Below are positions 48,547 to 57,324 of a DNA stretch of 64,000 bases, one piece after another. The position numbers were made by a program, and so were the translations under genes. The notes under the pieces are model-generated. The model did not search any database, was not told the DNA's origin, and saw only the letters and a list, made by a program, of their open reading frames with translations. Location: contig NZ_FMZF01000002.1 in the NCBI RefSeq assembly GCF_900102745.1, positions 930,001 to 994,000 on the forward strand, given 5' to 3'. The stretch comes from Geodermatophilus telluris. GTDB taxonomy: Bacteria > Actinomycetota > Actinomycetes > Mycobacteriales > Geodermatophilaceae. Numbering within the stretch: the stretch's first letter is position 1; each line of letters opens with the position of its first letter.

Positions 48547-49440
48547 CTAGAGGTCGACGTCGGGCTCGCCGGTGCCACCGATGCGGTCGAGCTCGGCCAT
48601 CTCCGCCGGGCCGAGCACCCGCGCGGCCGCCTGCAGGTTCTCCTCGAGGTGGGCCACCGACGACGTCCCGGGGATGAGCAGCAGGTTCGGCGAGCGGGCC
48701 AGCAGCCAGGCCAGCGCCACCTGCATCGGCGTGGTCTCCAGCCGCCTGGCCACGGTCTCCAGCGCCGCCGACTGCAGCGGGGTGAACCCGCCGAGCGGGA
48801 AGAACGGCACGTAGGGGATGCCCTCGCGGGCCAGCGCGTCGACCATCGGGTCGTCGTCGCGGTGCACGAGGTTGTAGTGGTTCTGCACGCACACCACCGG
48901 GGCGATGGCGCGGGCCTCGGCGAACTGCTGCGCCGTCACGTTGGAGACGCCGAGGTGGCGGACGAGTCCCTGCTGCTGCAGCTCGGCCAGGGCGCCGAAC
49001 GGCTCGGCGAGCGAGCGCTCCACCGGCGCGTCGAAGCCGGGCATCCGCAGGTTCACCACGTCGAGGACGTCGACGCCGAGGTTGTCGAGGTTGTCCTGCA
49101 CGGCGGAGCGCAGCTCGTCGGGGGAGAGGGCCTCGGGCCACTCGCCCTCCGGCGTCCGCCGGGCACCCACCTTGGTCACGATGGTGAGGTGCTCCGGGTA
49201 GGGGTGCAGCGCCTCGCGGATGACCTGGTTGGTCACGTGCGGGCCGTAGTAGTCGCTGGTGTCGACGTGGTCCACGCCGAGCTCGACGGCCCGGCGCAGC
49301 ACCGCGACGGCGGCCTCGCGGTCGGCCGGCGGCCCCATGATGTGCGGCCCGGACAGCCGCATGGCCCCGTAGCCGATGCGGTGGACGGTGCGGTCCCCGA
49401 GCGGGAACCGGCCGGACCGTTCCGCGGTCGTCGTCGTCAT
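48547..49440 (-). CDS. Aldo/keto reductase lacking the catalytic histidine
   Basis: The 297-aa TIM-barrel protein has Asp and Tyr (HVDTSDYYG) and Lys (IVTKVGARR) of the AKR tetrad, but at the His position it reads VVNLRMPG, so Asn replaces His. This is seen in YdbC-like AKRs. The C-terminal LLLIPGTSSVAHLEENLQAA binds NADPH. AGGAG lies before the ATG. It lies directly downstream of the repeat region (in genome order) and 37 bp from the MFS gene, which is on the same strand upstream. Confidence 0.88.
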   Translation of the reverse strand: MTTTTAERSGRFPLGDRTVHRIGYGAMRLSGPHIMGPPADREAAVAVLRRAVELGVDHVDTSDYYGPHVTNQVIREALHPYPEHLTIVTKVGARRTPEGEWPEALSPDELRSAVQDNLDNLGVDVLDVVNLRMPGFDAPVERSLAEPFGALAELQQQGLVRHLGVSNVTAQQFAEARAIAPVVCVQNHYNLVHRDDDPMVDALAREGIPYVPFFPLGGFTPLQSAALETVARRLETTPMQVALAWLLARSPNLLLIPGTSSVAHLEENLQAAARVLGPAEMAELDRIGGTGEPDVDL

Positions 49441-49477
49441 GCCCGGCTCCTACCCGCGCTCGCGGTCCTACGCGCAC

Positions 49478-50692
49478 TCACGCGGCGCGGCCCAGCGGCT
49501 CGCCGACGGTCTCCTCCCACTGCCGGACGTCGGCGGCGACCCGCGCGGTCTCCCGGCGGTCGGCGCGACGGGCCACGACGGCCAGGCCGCTGCCGGCCAG
49601 GGCCAGCGCGGCACCCACCCACATCGGCGCGGTGTAGCCCAGGCCTGCGGAGATCACCGCCGCGCCGAGCGCGGCGCCCACCGCGTTGGCCACGTTGAAC
49701 GCTGCCTGGTTGGCCGCCGACACCAGGCTGCCGCCGGGCACCCGGGCGGCCTCGATGACGCCGTTCTGCACGACCGGGCCCATCGCGAAGGCCACCGTGC
49801 CGAACAGCACCAGCAGGACCACCGCCGCCACGGGGGTGCGGGCGAGGAACGCGAAGGCCGCCAGCAGCGCGGCGGTGCCCAGCAGGCCGACCGCCACGAA
49901 GCTGAAGCCGTACCGGTCGCCGAGGCGCCCGCCGGCCAGCGTGCCCACGGTCGTCCCGACGCCGAAGAGGGCCAGCACCGGGGTCACCCAGCCCTCGGGG
50001 ATCCCGCCCAGCTCGGTGAGGATCGGGCTGACGTAGCTGTAGACGGCGAACAGCGCGGCGAACCCGACCATCGTCAGGCCGAGCACCAGCCACACCTGGC
50101 CGCGCCGGAAGGCGGCGACCTCCGAGCGCAGGTCGCTGCGCTCGCCCGCGCCGGCCGGCAGCCAGGCCAGCAGGCCGGCGATGGTGGCCAGCCCGATGAC
50201 GGCGATGCCGCCGAGCACCAGCCGCCAGCTGGTCTGCTGCGCGACGAAGGTGCCCAGCGGGACGCCGACGACGTTGGCCAGCGTCAGGCCGACCATCATC
50301 AGCGAGATCGCCCGGGTGGCCCGCTCGGGGGCGACCAGCCGGCGGGCGGCGACCGCGCCGACGCCGAAGAAGGAGCCGTGCGCCAGCGCGGTGAGCACCC
50401 GGGCGGCGGCGAGGGTCTCGTAGGTGGGCGCCAGCGCCGACAGCGCGTTGCCGACGGTGAACACCACCATGAGCGCGACCAGCGTCTGCCGGGGTGAGAA
50501 CCGGACGCCGAGCGCGGTGAGCGTGGGCGCGCCGGCCACGACGCCGACCGCGTAGGCGGAGATGAGCAGGCCGACGGCGGACACCGAGACGCCGAGGCCG
50601 TCGGCGATCTCGGGCAGCATGCCCATCACGACGAACTCGGTGGTGCCGATGCCGAAGGCGCCGATGGCGAGGGCGAGCAGGGCGCGAGGCAC
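49478..50692 (-). CDS. MFS transporter, DHA1 chloramphenicol-resistance-like
   Basis: The 404-aa protein has 12 membrane helices. It starts PRALLALAIGAFGIGTTEFVVMGMLPEIA, the typical start of Cmx/CmrA and AraJ-like drug exporters, and contains the motif GGRLGDRYG between helices. The GTG at 50692 is chosen because it directly precedes this conserved start; a frame extension to 50785 adds a disordered 31 residues. Export of a drug or sugar-like compound is expected, but the substrate is unknown. Confidence 0.88.
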   Translation of the reverse strand: MPRALLALAIGAFGIGTTEFVVMGMLPEIADGLGVSVSAVGLLISAYAVGVVAGAPTLTALGVRFSPRQTLVALMVVFTVGNALSALAPTYETLAAARVLTALAHGSFFGVGAVAARRLVAPERATRAISLMMVGLTLANVVGVPLGTFVAQQTSWRLVLGGIAVIGLATIAGLLAWLPAGAGERSDLRSEVAAFRRGQVWLVLGLTMVGFAALFAVYSYVSPILTELGGIPEGWVTPVLALFGVGTTVGTLAGGRLGDRYGFSFVAVGLLGTAALLAAFAFLARTPVAAVVLLVLFGTVAFAMGPVVQNGVIEAARVPGGSLVSAANQAAFNVANAVGAALGAAVISAGLGYTAPMWVGAALALAGSGLAVVARRADRRETARVAADVRQWEETVGEPLGRAA

Positions 50693-50858
50693 GGGGGAGC
50701 ACTCCAGGGACGACGGCGGGACGGGCGTGCGGACGTCGTCGTCCGGGGGTCCTCGGTGTGCATCGCCCGCCGCGGGGGTGTCCATGCCCCGAGTGCGGGG
50801 TGGGTCTGCTCACAGCCGGCCCCGGCGTCCGCGCGGGACACCGGGGCCGGCGGGGGAG

Positions 50859-52037
50859 TCAGGGCTGCAGCAGCACCTTGACCGCGCCGTCCTTCTTCTC
50901 GCGGAAGTCGGCGTAGGCCTGCGGCGCCTGCTCGAGGGGCACCCGGTGGGTGGCGAAGTCGTCCACGCCGAGCGGGTCGCCGTCGACGAGCAGCGGCAGG
51001 ATGTCGGGCACCCACCGCCAGACGTTGGCCTGGCCCATGCGCAGCTGGATCTGCTTGTCGAACATGCGCATGAGCGGCACGGGGTCGGTGGCGCCGCCGT
51101 AGACGCCCGAGAGGGACACCGTGCCGCCGCGCCGGACGGCCTCGATGGCGGTGTTGAACGCGGCGAGGCGGTCGATGCCGGCGACCTTCATCACCTGGGC
51201 CATGAGCGCGTCGGGGAGGATCGCCGTCGCCTTCTGGGCGAGCTGGGCGCCGGGGGAGCCGTGCGCCTCCATGCCGACCGCGTCGATCACCGCGTCGGCA
51301 CCCCGGCCGTCGGTCTTCTCTCGGATCTCGCCGACCACGTCGTCCTGGTCGGTGGAGGCGATGACCTCGGTGCCGCGGGCGGTGGCCCGGGCGAGCCGCT
51401 CGGGGACGACGTCGGAGGCGACCACGCGCAGGCCCAGGTGCGCGGCGATGCGGGTGCACATGTCACCGATCGGGCCCAGGCCGAGCACCAGCAGTGTGCC
51501 GCCGGGCGGCGTCGCCGCGTACTGCACCGCCTGCCAGGAGGTGGGCAGCACGTCGGAGAGGTATACGAACCGGTCGTCGGACGGGCCGTCGGGGACCTTG
51601 ATCGGCAGCGTGTTGCCGAAGGGCACCCGCAGGTACTCGGCCTGGCCGCCGGGCACCTGCCCGTAGAGCTTGGTGTAGCCGAACAGCGAGGCGCCGAAGC
51701 CCTGCTCGCGGTTCTGCGTGGTCTCGCACTGCGACTGCAGGCCCTGCGAGCACATCCAGCACGTGCCGCAGGAGATGTTGAACGGGACGACGACCCGGTC
51801 GCCGGGCTTGACGGCGGTCACCGCGGAGCCCACCTCGCGCACGACCCCCATCGGCTCGTGGCCCATGACGTCGCCCTTGGTCATGAACGGTGCCATGACC
51901 TCGATCAGGTGCAGGTCCGATCCGCAGATCCCGCTCGAGGTGATCTCGACGACGACGTCGGTGTCCTCCTGCAGCGTCGGGTCGGGGACGGTGTCGACCT
52001 GTACGTCGGCACGTCCGTGCCAGGTGACTGCGCGCAT
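50859..52037 (-). CDS. Zinc-dependent alcohol dehydrogenase, ADH-4
   Basis: The 392-aa enzyme has Cys38 (GICGSDLH), His60/Glu61 and structural Cys90, 93, 96 and 104. The cofactor region reads LVLGLGPIGDMCTRIAAHLGL and the C terminus FREKKDGAVKVLLQP. It resembles ADH-1 to ADH-3 in the same family but sits 27 kb away and lacks the TCGGCAG palindrome upstream. A GGAG motif about 8 bases before the ATG supports the start. The substrate is unknown. Confidence 0.9.
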   Translation of the reverse strand: MRAVTWHGRADVQVDTVPDPTLQEDTDVVVEITSSGICGSDLHLIEVMAPFMTKGDVMGHEPMGVVREVGSAVTAVKPGDRVVVPFNISCGTCWMCSQGLQSQCETTQNREQGFGASLFGYTKLYGQVPGGQAEYLRVPFGNTLPIKVPDGPSDDRFVYLSDVLPTSWQAVQYAATPPGGTLLVLGLGPIGDMCTRIAAHLGLRVVASDVVPERLARATARGTEVIASTDQDDVVGEIREKTDGRGADAVIDAVGMEAHGSPGAQLAQKATAILPDALMAQVMKVAGIDRLAAFNTAIEAVRRGGTVSLSGVYGGATDPVPLMRMFDKQIQLRMGQANVWRWVPDILPLLVDGDPLGVDDFATHRVPLEQAPQAYADFREKKDGAVKVLLQP

Positions 52038-52152
52038 GAGTCTGCTCCTCAGCTCCTCGTCAAGGGGGTCCTCTCCTGGCTCCTGCCCCGCGTGAGCCTC
52101 GTCGCGCCTGGTTCCCGGGCGTCACGGCGTGCCCGTCACTCTGAGTGAGGGG

Positions 52153-52173
52153 CGTTCGACGACCCGTCGAACG
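52153..52173. promoter_or_regulatory. Palindrome upstream of second M23 peptidase gene
   Basis: CGTTCGACG-ACC-CGTCGAACG has 9-bp arms with a 3-bp centre, about 60 bp upstream of the MtrA-like repeat. It may be an operator for either divergent gene or a hairpin in the ADH-4 leader. Confidence 0.4.
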
Positions 52174-52233
52174 ACATCCGTGCAGGTCAGTGGCGCACGC
52201 CACACGAGCGATCCCGCTTACCCCCCTGCTCAG

Positions 52234-52265
52234 ATCACGAAACCATCACGCCGTGTTTACATGGG
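52234..52265 (+). promoter_or_regulatory. MtrA-like direct repeat and promoter of second M23 peptidase gene
   Basis: ATCACG-AAACC-ATCACG (52234-52250) is a 6-5-6 direct repeat followed by CGTGTTTACATGGGC, with TTACAT (52257-52262) as possible -10. The layout and the downstream CGTGTTT-NN-ATGGGC are shared with 9279-9310. Confidence 0.6.
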
Positions 52266-52323
52266 CCCCGCCCGCTCCCCCGGGCGCCGCACGACGTCCC
52301 TGTCCCCGACGGAAGTCAGGTGC

Positions 52324-53514
52324 ATGTCCGAGATCGACCCCGACCGCCTCCACGACGGAGAGGACACCCGCGCTCCCGCGGGCCGGCCCTCCGGACGGGC
52401 CTCGGTCCCCTCGCCCTCCCGGCGACGGACCACGGCCGGGACGGCGGCCCAGCGGAAGGCCCCGGAGCGGCGTCAGGGGGAGACGTCGCCGTCCGGGGTG
52501 ACCACCGCTGCACGTCCCGCCCGCCGTCCGCGACCGACGCCGCACCCGCGCCCGGCCCCGGCGCTGGAGCTGCACGCCGTCGTCGACGCGGGCACCGCCC
52601 GCCCCGCGGACACCGCCGAGGAGGTCCGCGCGGTCGTGCCGGTCGCCGACCCCACCGAGCTCGTCCAGGCCGCGGACGCCCAGGCGCTGGCCGCCGTCAC
52701 CGCCACGGCGACCGAGCTGCCCGCCGCACACGACGCGCCCGCGGCGGACGACCGGCAGCGCCCGGGCACCCGTGTGCGGCTGCCCCGCCGGCGTGCCGTC
52801 TGCTACCTCCTCGCGGCCCTCGTCGGTGCCATGGGCCTGGGCACCTCGACCGCCGGGAACGGCGTCGCGCAGGCCGACGGCCCCGTGCCGGTCAGCCACT
52901 CGGTGAGCGTGGCCGAGGAGCTCGGCATCGCCGGCGACGCGACCTCGACCGACCTGCGGGCCGCGACGATCCGGTCCGACGCCGCGCTGCTGCTCGGCGA
53001 GGTCACCGCCAGCCGCACCGCCCGCGAGGCGGAGGAGGCCGCCGCCGTGCAGGCGCAGGCCGAGGCCGACCGGGTGGCCGCGGAGGCCGCTGCCGCCGCC
53101 GCGGCCGAGGCGGCGCGGCCGAGGACGGTGCTGCCGGTGAACGGTGCCCGGCTCACCAGCGGCTTCGGCGCGCGGTGGGGCAGCGTGCACGCCGGCATCG
53201 ACCTGGCCGCGCCCATCGGCACCCCCGAGTACGCCGCCGCCGACGGCGTCGTCCTGGAGGCCGGCCCGGCCAGCGGCTACGGCAACGTCGTCTACATCCA
53301 GCACGAGAACGGCGACGTCACCGTCTACGGGCACATGGAGGAGATCCTCGTGCAGCCCGGGCAGGTCGTCCGCGCCGGCGACACCATCGCGCTGCTGGGC
53401 AACCGCGGCCAGTCCACCGGCCCGCACCTGCACTTCGAGGTGCACGTCGGCGGCATCGGCGGGGAGAAGATCGACCCCCTCCCGTGGCTGCGCGACCGCG
53501 GCGTCGCCATCTAG
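52324..53514 (+). CDS. M23 family peptidoglycan endopeptidase, paralogue of the 9.4-kb gene
   Basis: The 396-aa protein has a disordered Arg/Pro/Ala-rich N terminus and a membrane or signal segment (AVCYLLAALVGAMGLGTSTAG, near 160-180). An Ala/Glu coiled coil (EAEEAAAVQAQAEADRVAAE) comes before the LytM domain. Zinc ligands are His289 and Asp293 (HAGID) and His370 of the HLH motif at 368-370. It cleaves peptidoglycan outside the membrane. The ATG is preceded by CAGGTGC, identical to the context of the paralogue at 9364. An in-frame GTG far upstream is rejected because it would run through the promoter element. Confidence 0.9.
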   Translation: MSEIDPDRLHDGEDTRAPAGRPSGRASVPSPSRRRTTAGTAAQRKAPERRQGETSPSGVTTAARPARRPRPTPHPRPAPALELHAVVDAGTARPADTAEEVRAVVPVADPTELVQAADAQALAAVTATATELPAAHDAPAADDRQRPGTRVRLPRRRAVCYLLAALVGAMGLGTSTAGNGVAQADGPVPVSHSVSVAEELGIAGDATSTDLRAATIRSDAALLLGEVTASRTAREAEEAAAVQAQAEADRVAAEAAAAAAAEAARPRTVLPVNGARLTSGFGARWGSVHAGIDLAAPIGTPEYAAADGVVLEAGPASGYGNVVYIQHENGDVTVYGHMEEILVQPGQVVRAGDTIALLGNRGQSTGPHLHFEVHVGGIGGEKIDPLPWLRDRGVAI

Positions 53515-53541
53515 AAGGACCTCCTCGCCCCTGCGCGCGAC

Positions 53542-53575
53542 GCGCCCCCTGCCGGCCGGTCCGGGCAGGGGGCGC
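53542..53575. terminator. Terminator hairpin after second M23 gene
   Basis: A 12-bp stem (GCGCCCCCTGCC and its complement) with a 10-nt loop lies 28 bp after the stop codon. The bases just after the stop, GGACCTCCTCGCCCCTGC, also resemble the start of the dispersed intergenic repeat. Confidence 0.7.
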
Positions 53576-53612
53576 CGCGCGTCGGGGACACTGCGGGGGA
53601 GGAGGTGGGCCC

Positions 53613-54524
53613 ATGGGCGCAGGTCACGACCACGGCACCGCGGCGAACGCCAGCCGCGGCCGGCTGGCCGTCGTCCTCGGGCTGACCCTCGCCGTCCTGG
53701 TGGCCGAGCTCGTCGGGTCGCTGGTGTCGGGGTCGCTGGCGCTGCTGGCCGATGCCGGTCACATGGCCACCGACGCGCTCGGCGTCGGCCTGGCCCTCGG
53801 CGCGGTCACCCTCGCCCAGCGCCCGGCCCGCGGCCGGCGGACCTTCGGCTGGCAGCGGGTGGAGATCCTCGCCGCGGTCGCCAACGGGCTGCTGCTGGCC
53901 GGGGTGGCGGTGGTCGTGGTGGTGGAGGCGGTCCGCCGGGTCGGCGACCCGCCCGAGATCGACGCCGGGGTGGTGCTCCTCGTCGCCGCGGCGGGGCTGG
54001 CCGCCAACCTGGCGGGGCTGGCGCTGCTGCACCGCGGCCGCCGTGACTCGCTCGCCGTCCGCGGTGCGCACCTCGAGCTCCTCGGTGACGCGCTCGGCTC
54101 GGTCGCGGTCCTCGTCGCCGGCGGCGTCGTCGCCGTGACCGGGTGGACGCCGGCGGACACGATCGGCGCGCTGCTGGTCGGCTGCCTGGTGCTGCCGCGC
54201 GCCTGGTCGCTGCTGCGCGAGTCGCTCGACGTCCTGCTCGAGGCCGCGCCCCGCGACGTCGACCTCGACGAGGTGCGCGCGCACGTGCTCGGCGTCGAGG
54301 GGGTGGTCGGCGTGCACGACCTGCACGCCTGGACGATCACCTCCGGGCTGCCGGTGCTCTCCGCGCACGTCGTCGTCACCGACGAGGCGCTGGCCGCCGG
54401 GCACGGCGGCCGGGTGCTCGACGCCCTCGGCACCTGCCTGGGCGCCCACTTCGACGTCGCCCACTGCACCTTCCAGATCGAGGCCGGGGCGCACGCCGGC
54501 CACGAGGCCCCCGTCCACGACTAG
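53613..54524 (+). CDS. Cation diffusion facilitator (CzcD/ZitB-like)
   Basis: The 303-aa protein has six helices. Metal-site motifs are HMATD (in LLADAGHMATDALG, helix 2) and HLELLGD (helix 5). The cytoplasmic C-terminal domain starts near 205, with VHDLHAWTITSG and the His-containing end. The N terminus is His-rich (GAGHDHG). It exports zinc or a related divalent cation in exchange for protons. GGAGG stands before the ATG. Confidence 0.93.
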   Translation: MGAGHDHGTAANASRGRLAVVLGLTLAVLVAELVGSLVSGSLALLADAGHMATDALGVGLALGAVTLAQRPARGRRTFGWQRVEILAAVANGLLLAGVAVVVVVEAVRRVGDPPEIDAGVVLLVAAAGLAANLAGLALLHRGRRDSLAVRGAHLELLGDALGSVAVLVAGGVVAVTGWTPADTIGALLVGCLVLPRAWSLLRESLDVLLEAAPRDVDLDEVRAHVLGVEGVVGVHDLHAWTITSGLPVLSAHVVVTDEALAAGHGGRVLDALGTCLGAHFDVAHCTFQIEAGAHAGHEAPVHD

Positions 54525-54582
54525 CGGACCCCCACCGGGTCCCGTGGTGGGACAGTGGGGGCGGACGCGGAGGAGACCGGAG

Positions 54583-55551
54583 GTGGCGGTGGAACACGGG
54601 CACCACTCGGGCATGTGGGTGCCCGACGAGCCGCCCACGTGGGGACGGCTGCTCCTGCCCCACCTGGACGCCTGGTCGGTGCTGCCGGTGCTCGCCCTCG
54701 TCGGCCTGCTGGCCTACGTGGTGGGTGTGGTGCGGCTGCGCCGCTCCGGCGTGGCCTGGCCCTGGTGGCGGACGGCGTCGTTCGTGGCGGGCTGCCTGTC
54801 GCTGGTCGCCGTCACCGGCACCTGGCTGGGCGGCTACAGCATGGTGCTGTTCAGCGTGCACATGGCCCAGCACATGGTGCTGTCGATGGTCACGCCGCTG
54901 CTGGTCCTGCTCGGCCGGCCGGTGACCGTGGCGCTGCGTGCACTGCCGCGGGGCAGGGGAGTGGCCGGCGTCCCCCGGGCGCTGCTGCTCGACGCGCTGC
55001 ACAGCCGGGTGGCGCGGTTCGTCTCGCACCCGCTGTTCACCGTGCCGCTGTTCCTGGTCAGCCTCTACGGCGTCTACTTCACGCCCGTCTTCGACGCCCT
55101 CATGGGCGACCCCGTCGGGCACCAGTTCATGCTCGCCCACTTCACCGTGACGGGGCTGCTGTTCTTCGGGCCGATCCTCGCCCAGGACCCGTGGCCGCGG
55201 CAGGCCGGCCACGGCGCCCGGATGGTCGAGCTGCTCGTCCCGATGCCGTTCCACGCCTTCTTCGGCGTGGCGATCATGATGTCGTCGTCGCTGGTGGTGC
55301 GGACCTTCGCCGACCCGCCGGCCGGCTGGGGCGTCGACCCGCTCGCCGACCAGAGCACCGCCGGCGGGATCGCCTGGTCCTTCGGCGAGCTGCCCACGGT
55401 GCTGGTCCTCGCCGTGGTGCTGTTCTCCTGGATGGGGTCGGAGGAGCGCCGCGGCCGCCAGCAGGCGCGGGTCGCCGAGCGCACCGACGACGCCGAGCTC
55501 GAGGCGTACAACGCCCGGCTGCGCGCGATGGCCGCCCGCTCCGGCTCCTGA
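54583..55551 (+). CDS. ctaG: CtaG-like cytochrome c oxidase assembly membrane protein
   Basis: The 322-aa protein belongs to the Caa3-type CtaG family (PF09678-like), with about seven helices. Conserved segments are VHMAQHMVLSMVTPLLVLLGRPVT, HPLFTVPLFLVSLYGVYFTPVF and FTVTGLLFFGPILAQDPWPRQ. The family aids copper insertion into or assembly of cytochrome oxidase. The GTG at 54583 has AGGAGA upstream; GTG 54589 is an alternative. The oxidase subunit I gene lies 3 kb downstream. Confidence 0.88.
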   Translation: MAVEHGHHSGMWVPDEPPTWGRLLLPHLDAWSVLPVLALVGLLAYVVGVVRLRRSGVAWPWWRTASFVAGCLSLVAVTGTWLGGYSMVLFSVHMAQHMVLSMVTPLLVLLGRPVTVALRALPRGRGVAGVPRALLLDALHSRVARFVSHPLFTVPLFLVSLYGVYFTPVFDALMGDPVGHQFMLAHFTVTGLLFFGPILAQDPWPRQAGHGARMVELLVPMPFHAFFGVAIMMSSSLVVRTFADPPAGWGVDPLADQSTAGGIAWSFGELPTVLVLAVVLFSWMGSEERRGRQQARVAERTDDAELEAYNARLRAMAARSGS

Positions 55552-55596
55552 CCCGCCGGGCGCCTCCACGCGCGGGTGCCCTGCGACCATGACCCG

Positions 55597-56100
55597 GTGT
55601 CCGTGTCGCTGGTGGTGATGGCTGACACGCACCTGCCGCGACGGGCGCGGGACCTCCCGCCCGCGCTGTGGGCGGCGGTCGACGCCGCCGACCTCGTGGT
55701 GCACGCCGGTGACTGGGTCGACGTCGCGCTGCTCGACGCCCTGGAGCAGCGCTCGCGCCGGCTGCTCGCCGTCCACGGCAACAACGACCACGGCCCGCTG
55801 CGCGAGCGGCTGCCGGAGGTCGCGCGCGCCGAGGTCGAGGGGCTGCGGGTGGCCGTCGTCCACGAGACCGGCGACGCGAAGGGGCGCGAGCGGCGGTGCG
55901 CCGCCCGCTTCCCCGACACCGACGTCCTCTTCTTCGGCCACAGCCACATCCCGTGGGACACCACGACCGCGACCGGCCTGCGGCTGCTCAACCCCGGCTC
56001 GCCCACCGACCGCCGTCGCCAGCCGCACGGCACCTTCGTGACCGCGGTCGCCGCCGACGGTGTCCTGTCCGGGGTGACCTTCCACCCGGTCGCCCGGTGA
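55597..56100 (+). CDS. YfcE/MJ0936-like metallophosphoesterase
   Basis: The 167-aa phosphoesterase has the dinuclear metal motifs in order: VMADTHLP (DxH), VHAGDWVD (GDxx), HGNNDHG (GNxD), VVHETGD and FGHSHIP (GHTH variant). It corresponds to the small phosphodiesterase family acting on cyclic nucleotides or other phosphodiesters. GACCAT lies 6 bases before the GTG, again the leaderless pattern. Its stop overlaps the GTG of the following MFS gene. Confidence 0.9.
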   Translation: MSVSLVVMADTHLPRRARDLPPALWAAVDAADLVVHAGDWVDVALLDALEQRSRRLLAVHGNNDHGPLRERLPEVARAEVEGLRVAVVHETGDAKGRERRCAARFPDTDVLFFGHSHIPWDTTTATGLRLLNPGSPTDRRRQPHGTFVTAVAADGVLSGVTFHPVAR

Positions 56101-57324
56101 CCCGCCCGGCGGCACCCCCGCGCGCCCGGTGGCGCCACCTCGGCGTCGGTCTCGTCGGGCTGGTCGCCGCCTGCGCCGCGCAGAACGGGCTGCCCTTCCT
56201 CACCGTCGCCCTGCGCGCCGAGGGGCTCACGCTGCCGCAGGTCGGCCTGCTGGTCAGCGCGCCGACGGCCGGCCTGGTGCTCACTCTCCTGGCCTGGGGC
56301 GCTCGCCGACCGGTACGGCGAGCGGCTCGTGCTCTCCTGCGGCCTGGCCGTGGCCGCCGGGGCGCTGGCCGGTGCCGCGCTCGCCGACGCCCCGCTGACC
56401 ACCGGTCTGTGGCTGCTGCTCGCCGGTGCCGGCAGCGCCTCGGTGCACGCGGCCAGCGGCCGGCTGGTGCTGGGCTGGTTCCCGCCCGCGCAGCGGGGGC
56501 TGGCCATGGGCATCCGGCAGGCCGGCCAGCCGATCGGCGTGGGCCTGGCCGCGCTGCTCCTCCCGCGGCTGGCCGGCGGCGGCCCGGGCGGCGCCTTCGC
56601 GCTGCTGGCGGCCGGCTGCGCGGTCGCGGCCGCCCTGGTGGCGGTGCTCGTCCGCGACCCGCCCCGGCCGCCGCGGGCCCAGGGGGCACCCCGGCCGGCC
56701 TCGCCCTACCGCAGCCCGGTGCTGTGGCGGGTGCACGCGGCCAGCACGCTGCTGGTGGTGCCGCAGTTCGCCGTCGCCGGGCTGGCGTTCGACTGGCTGG
56801 TGCACGACGCCGGGTGGGCCGCCGCGGCCGCCGGCACGCTGCTCGCCGTCACCCAGGTCGGCGGGGTGGCCGCGCGGCTGGGGGCGGGCGTGTGGTCCGA
56901 CCGGGTGGGCAGCCGGCTGGGGCCGCTGCGCCGGGTGGCGGGCGCGGTGGGTGTCGTCGTCGGGCTGCTGGCGCTCGTCGCCCTCCTGACGCCGGACGTG
57001 CTCGGCCCCGCCGCCGCGGCCGCCGCCGTGGCGCTGGCGTCGGTGGCCACGGTCAGCCCGAACGGCGTGGCGTTCACCTCGGTGGCCGAGCAGGCGGGCA
57101 GCGCCTGGGCCGGCCGGGCGCTGGGCGCGCACAACACGGTGCAGAACCTGGCCGCCGCGCTGACCGTGCCGCTGGCCGCGCTCCTGGCCGACGGCGGGCC
57201 CGGCTACCCCGCGGCCTTCGCCCTCGGCGCGGTCGCGGCGCTGCTGGCCGTCGGCGTGGTGCCCGGCCGGGCGGCCGAGGCCCCACCGCCGCCCGCGCAG
57301 CCGGTGGGCGCGGCAGCCCCGTGA
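56097..57324 (+). pseudogene. MFS transporter gene disrupted by a frameshift near 56300
   Basis: Two adjacent frames together encode one MFS protein. The first, from the GTG at 56097, runs VGLVGLVAACAAQNGLPFLT to VLTLLAWG at 56300. The second resumes as ALADRYGERLVLSCGLAVAA from 56299 in the next phase and runs to 57324. The join falls inside the MFS signature GALADRYGER between helices 2 and 3. A normal gene would read GGCGCGCTC; here GGCGCTC suggests loss of one GC dinucleotide. The rest of the protein is intact with 12 predicted helices, so this is either a recent mutation or a sequencing error. Confidence 0.75.

Noticed and set aside
52129..52323. N-terminal extension of the second M23 peptidase from a start at 52129
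   Set aside because: The extension would encode through the direct-repeat promoter, and the ATG at 52324 has the same sequence context as its paralogue.
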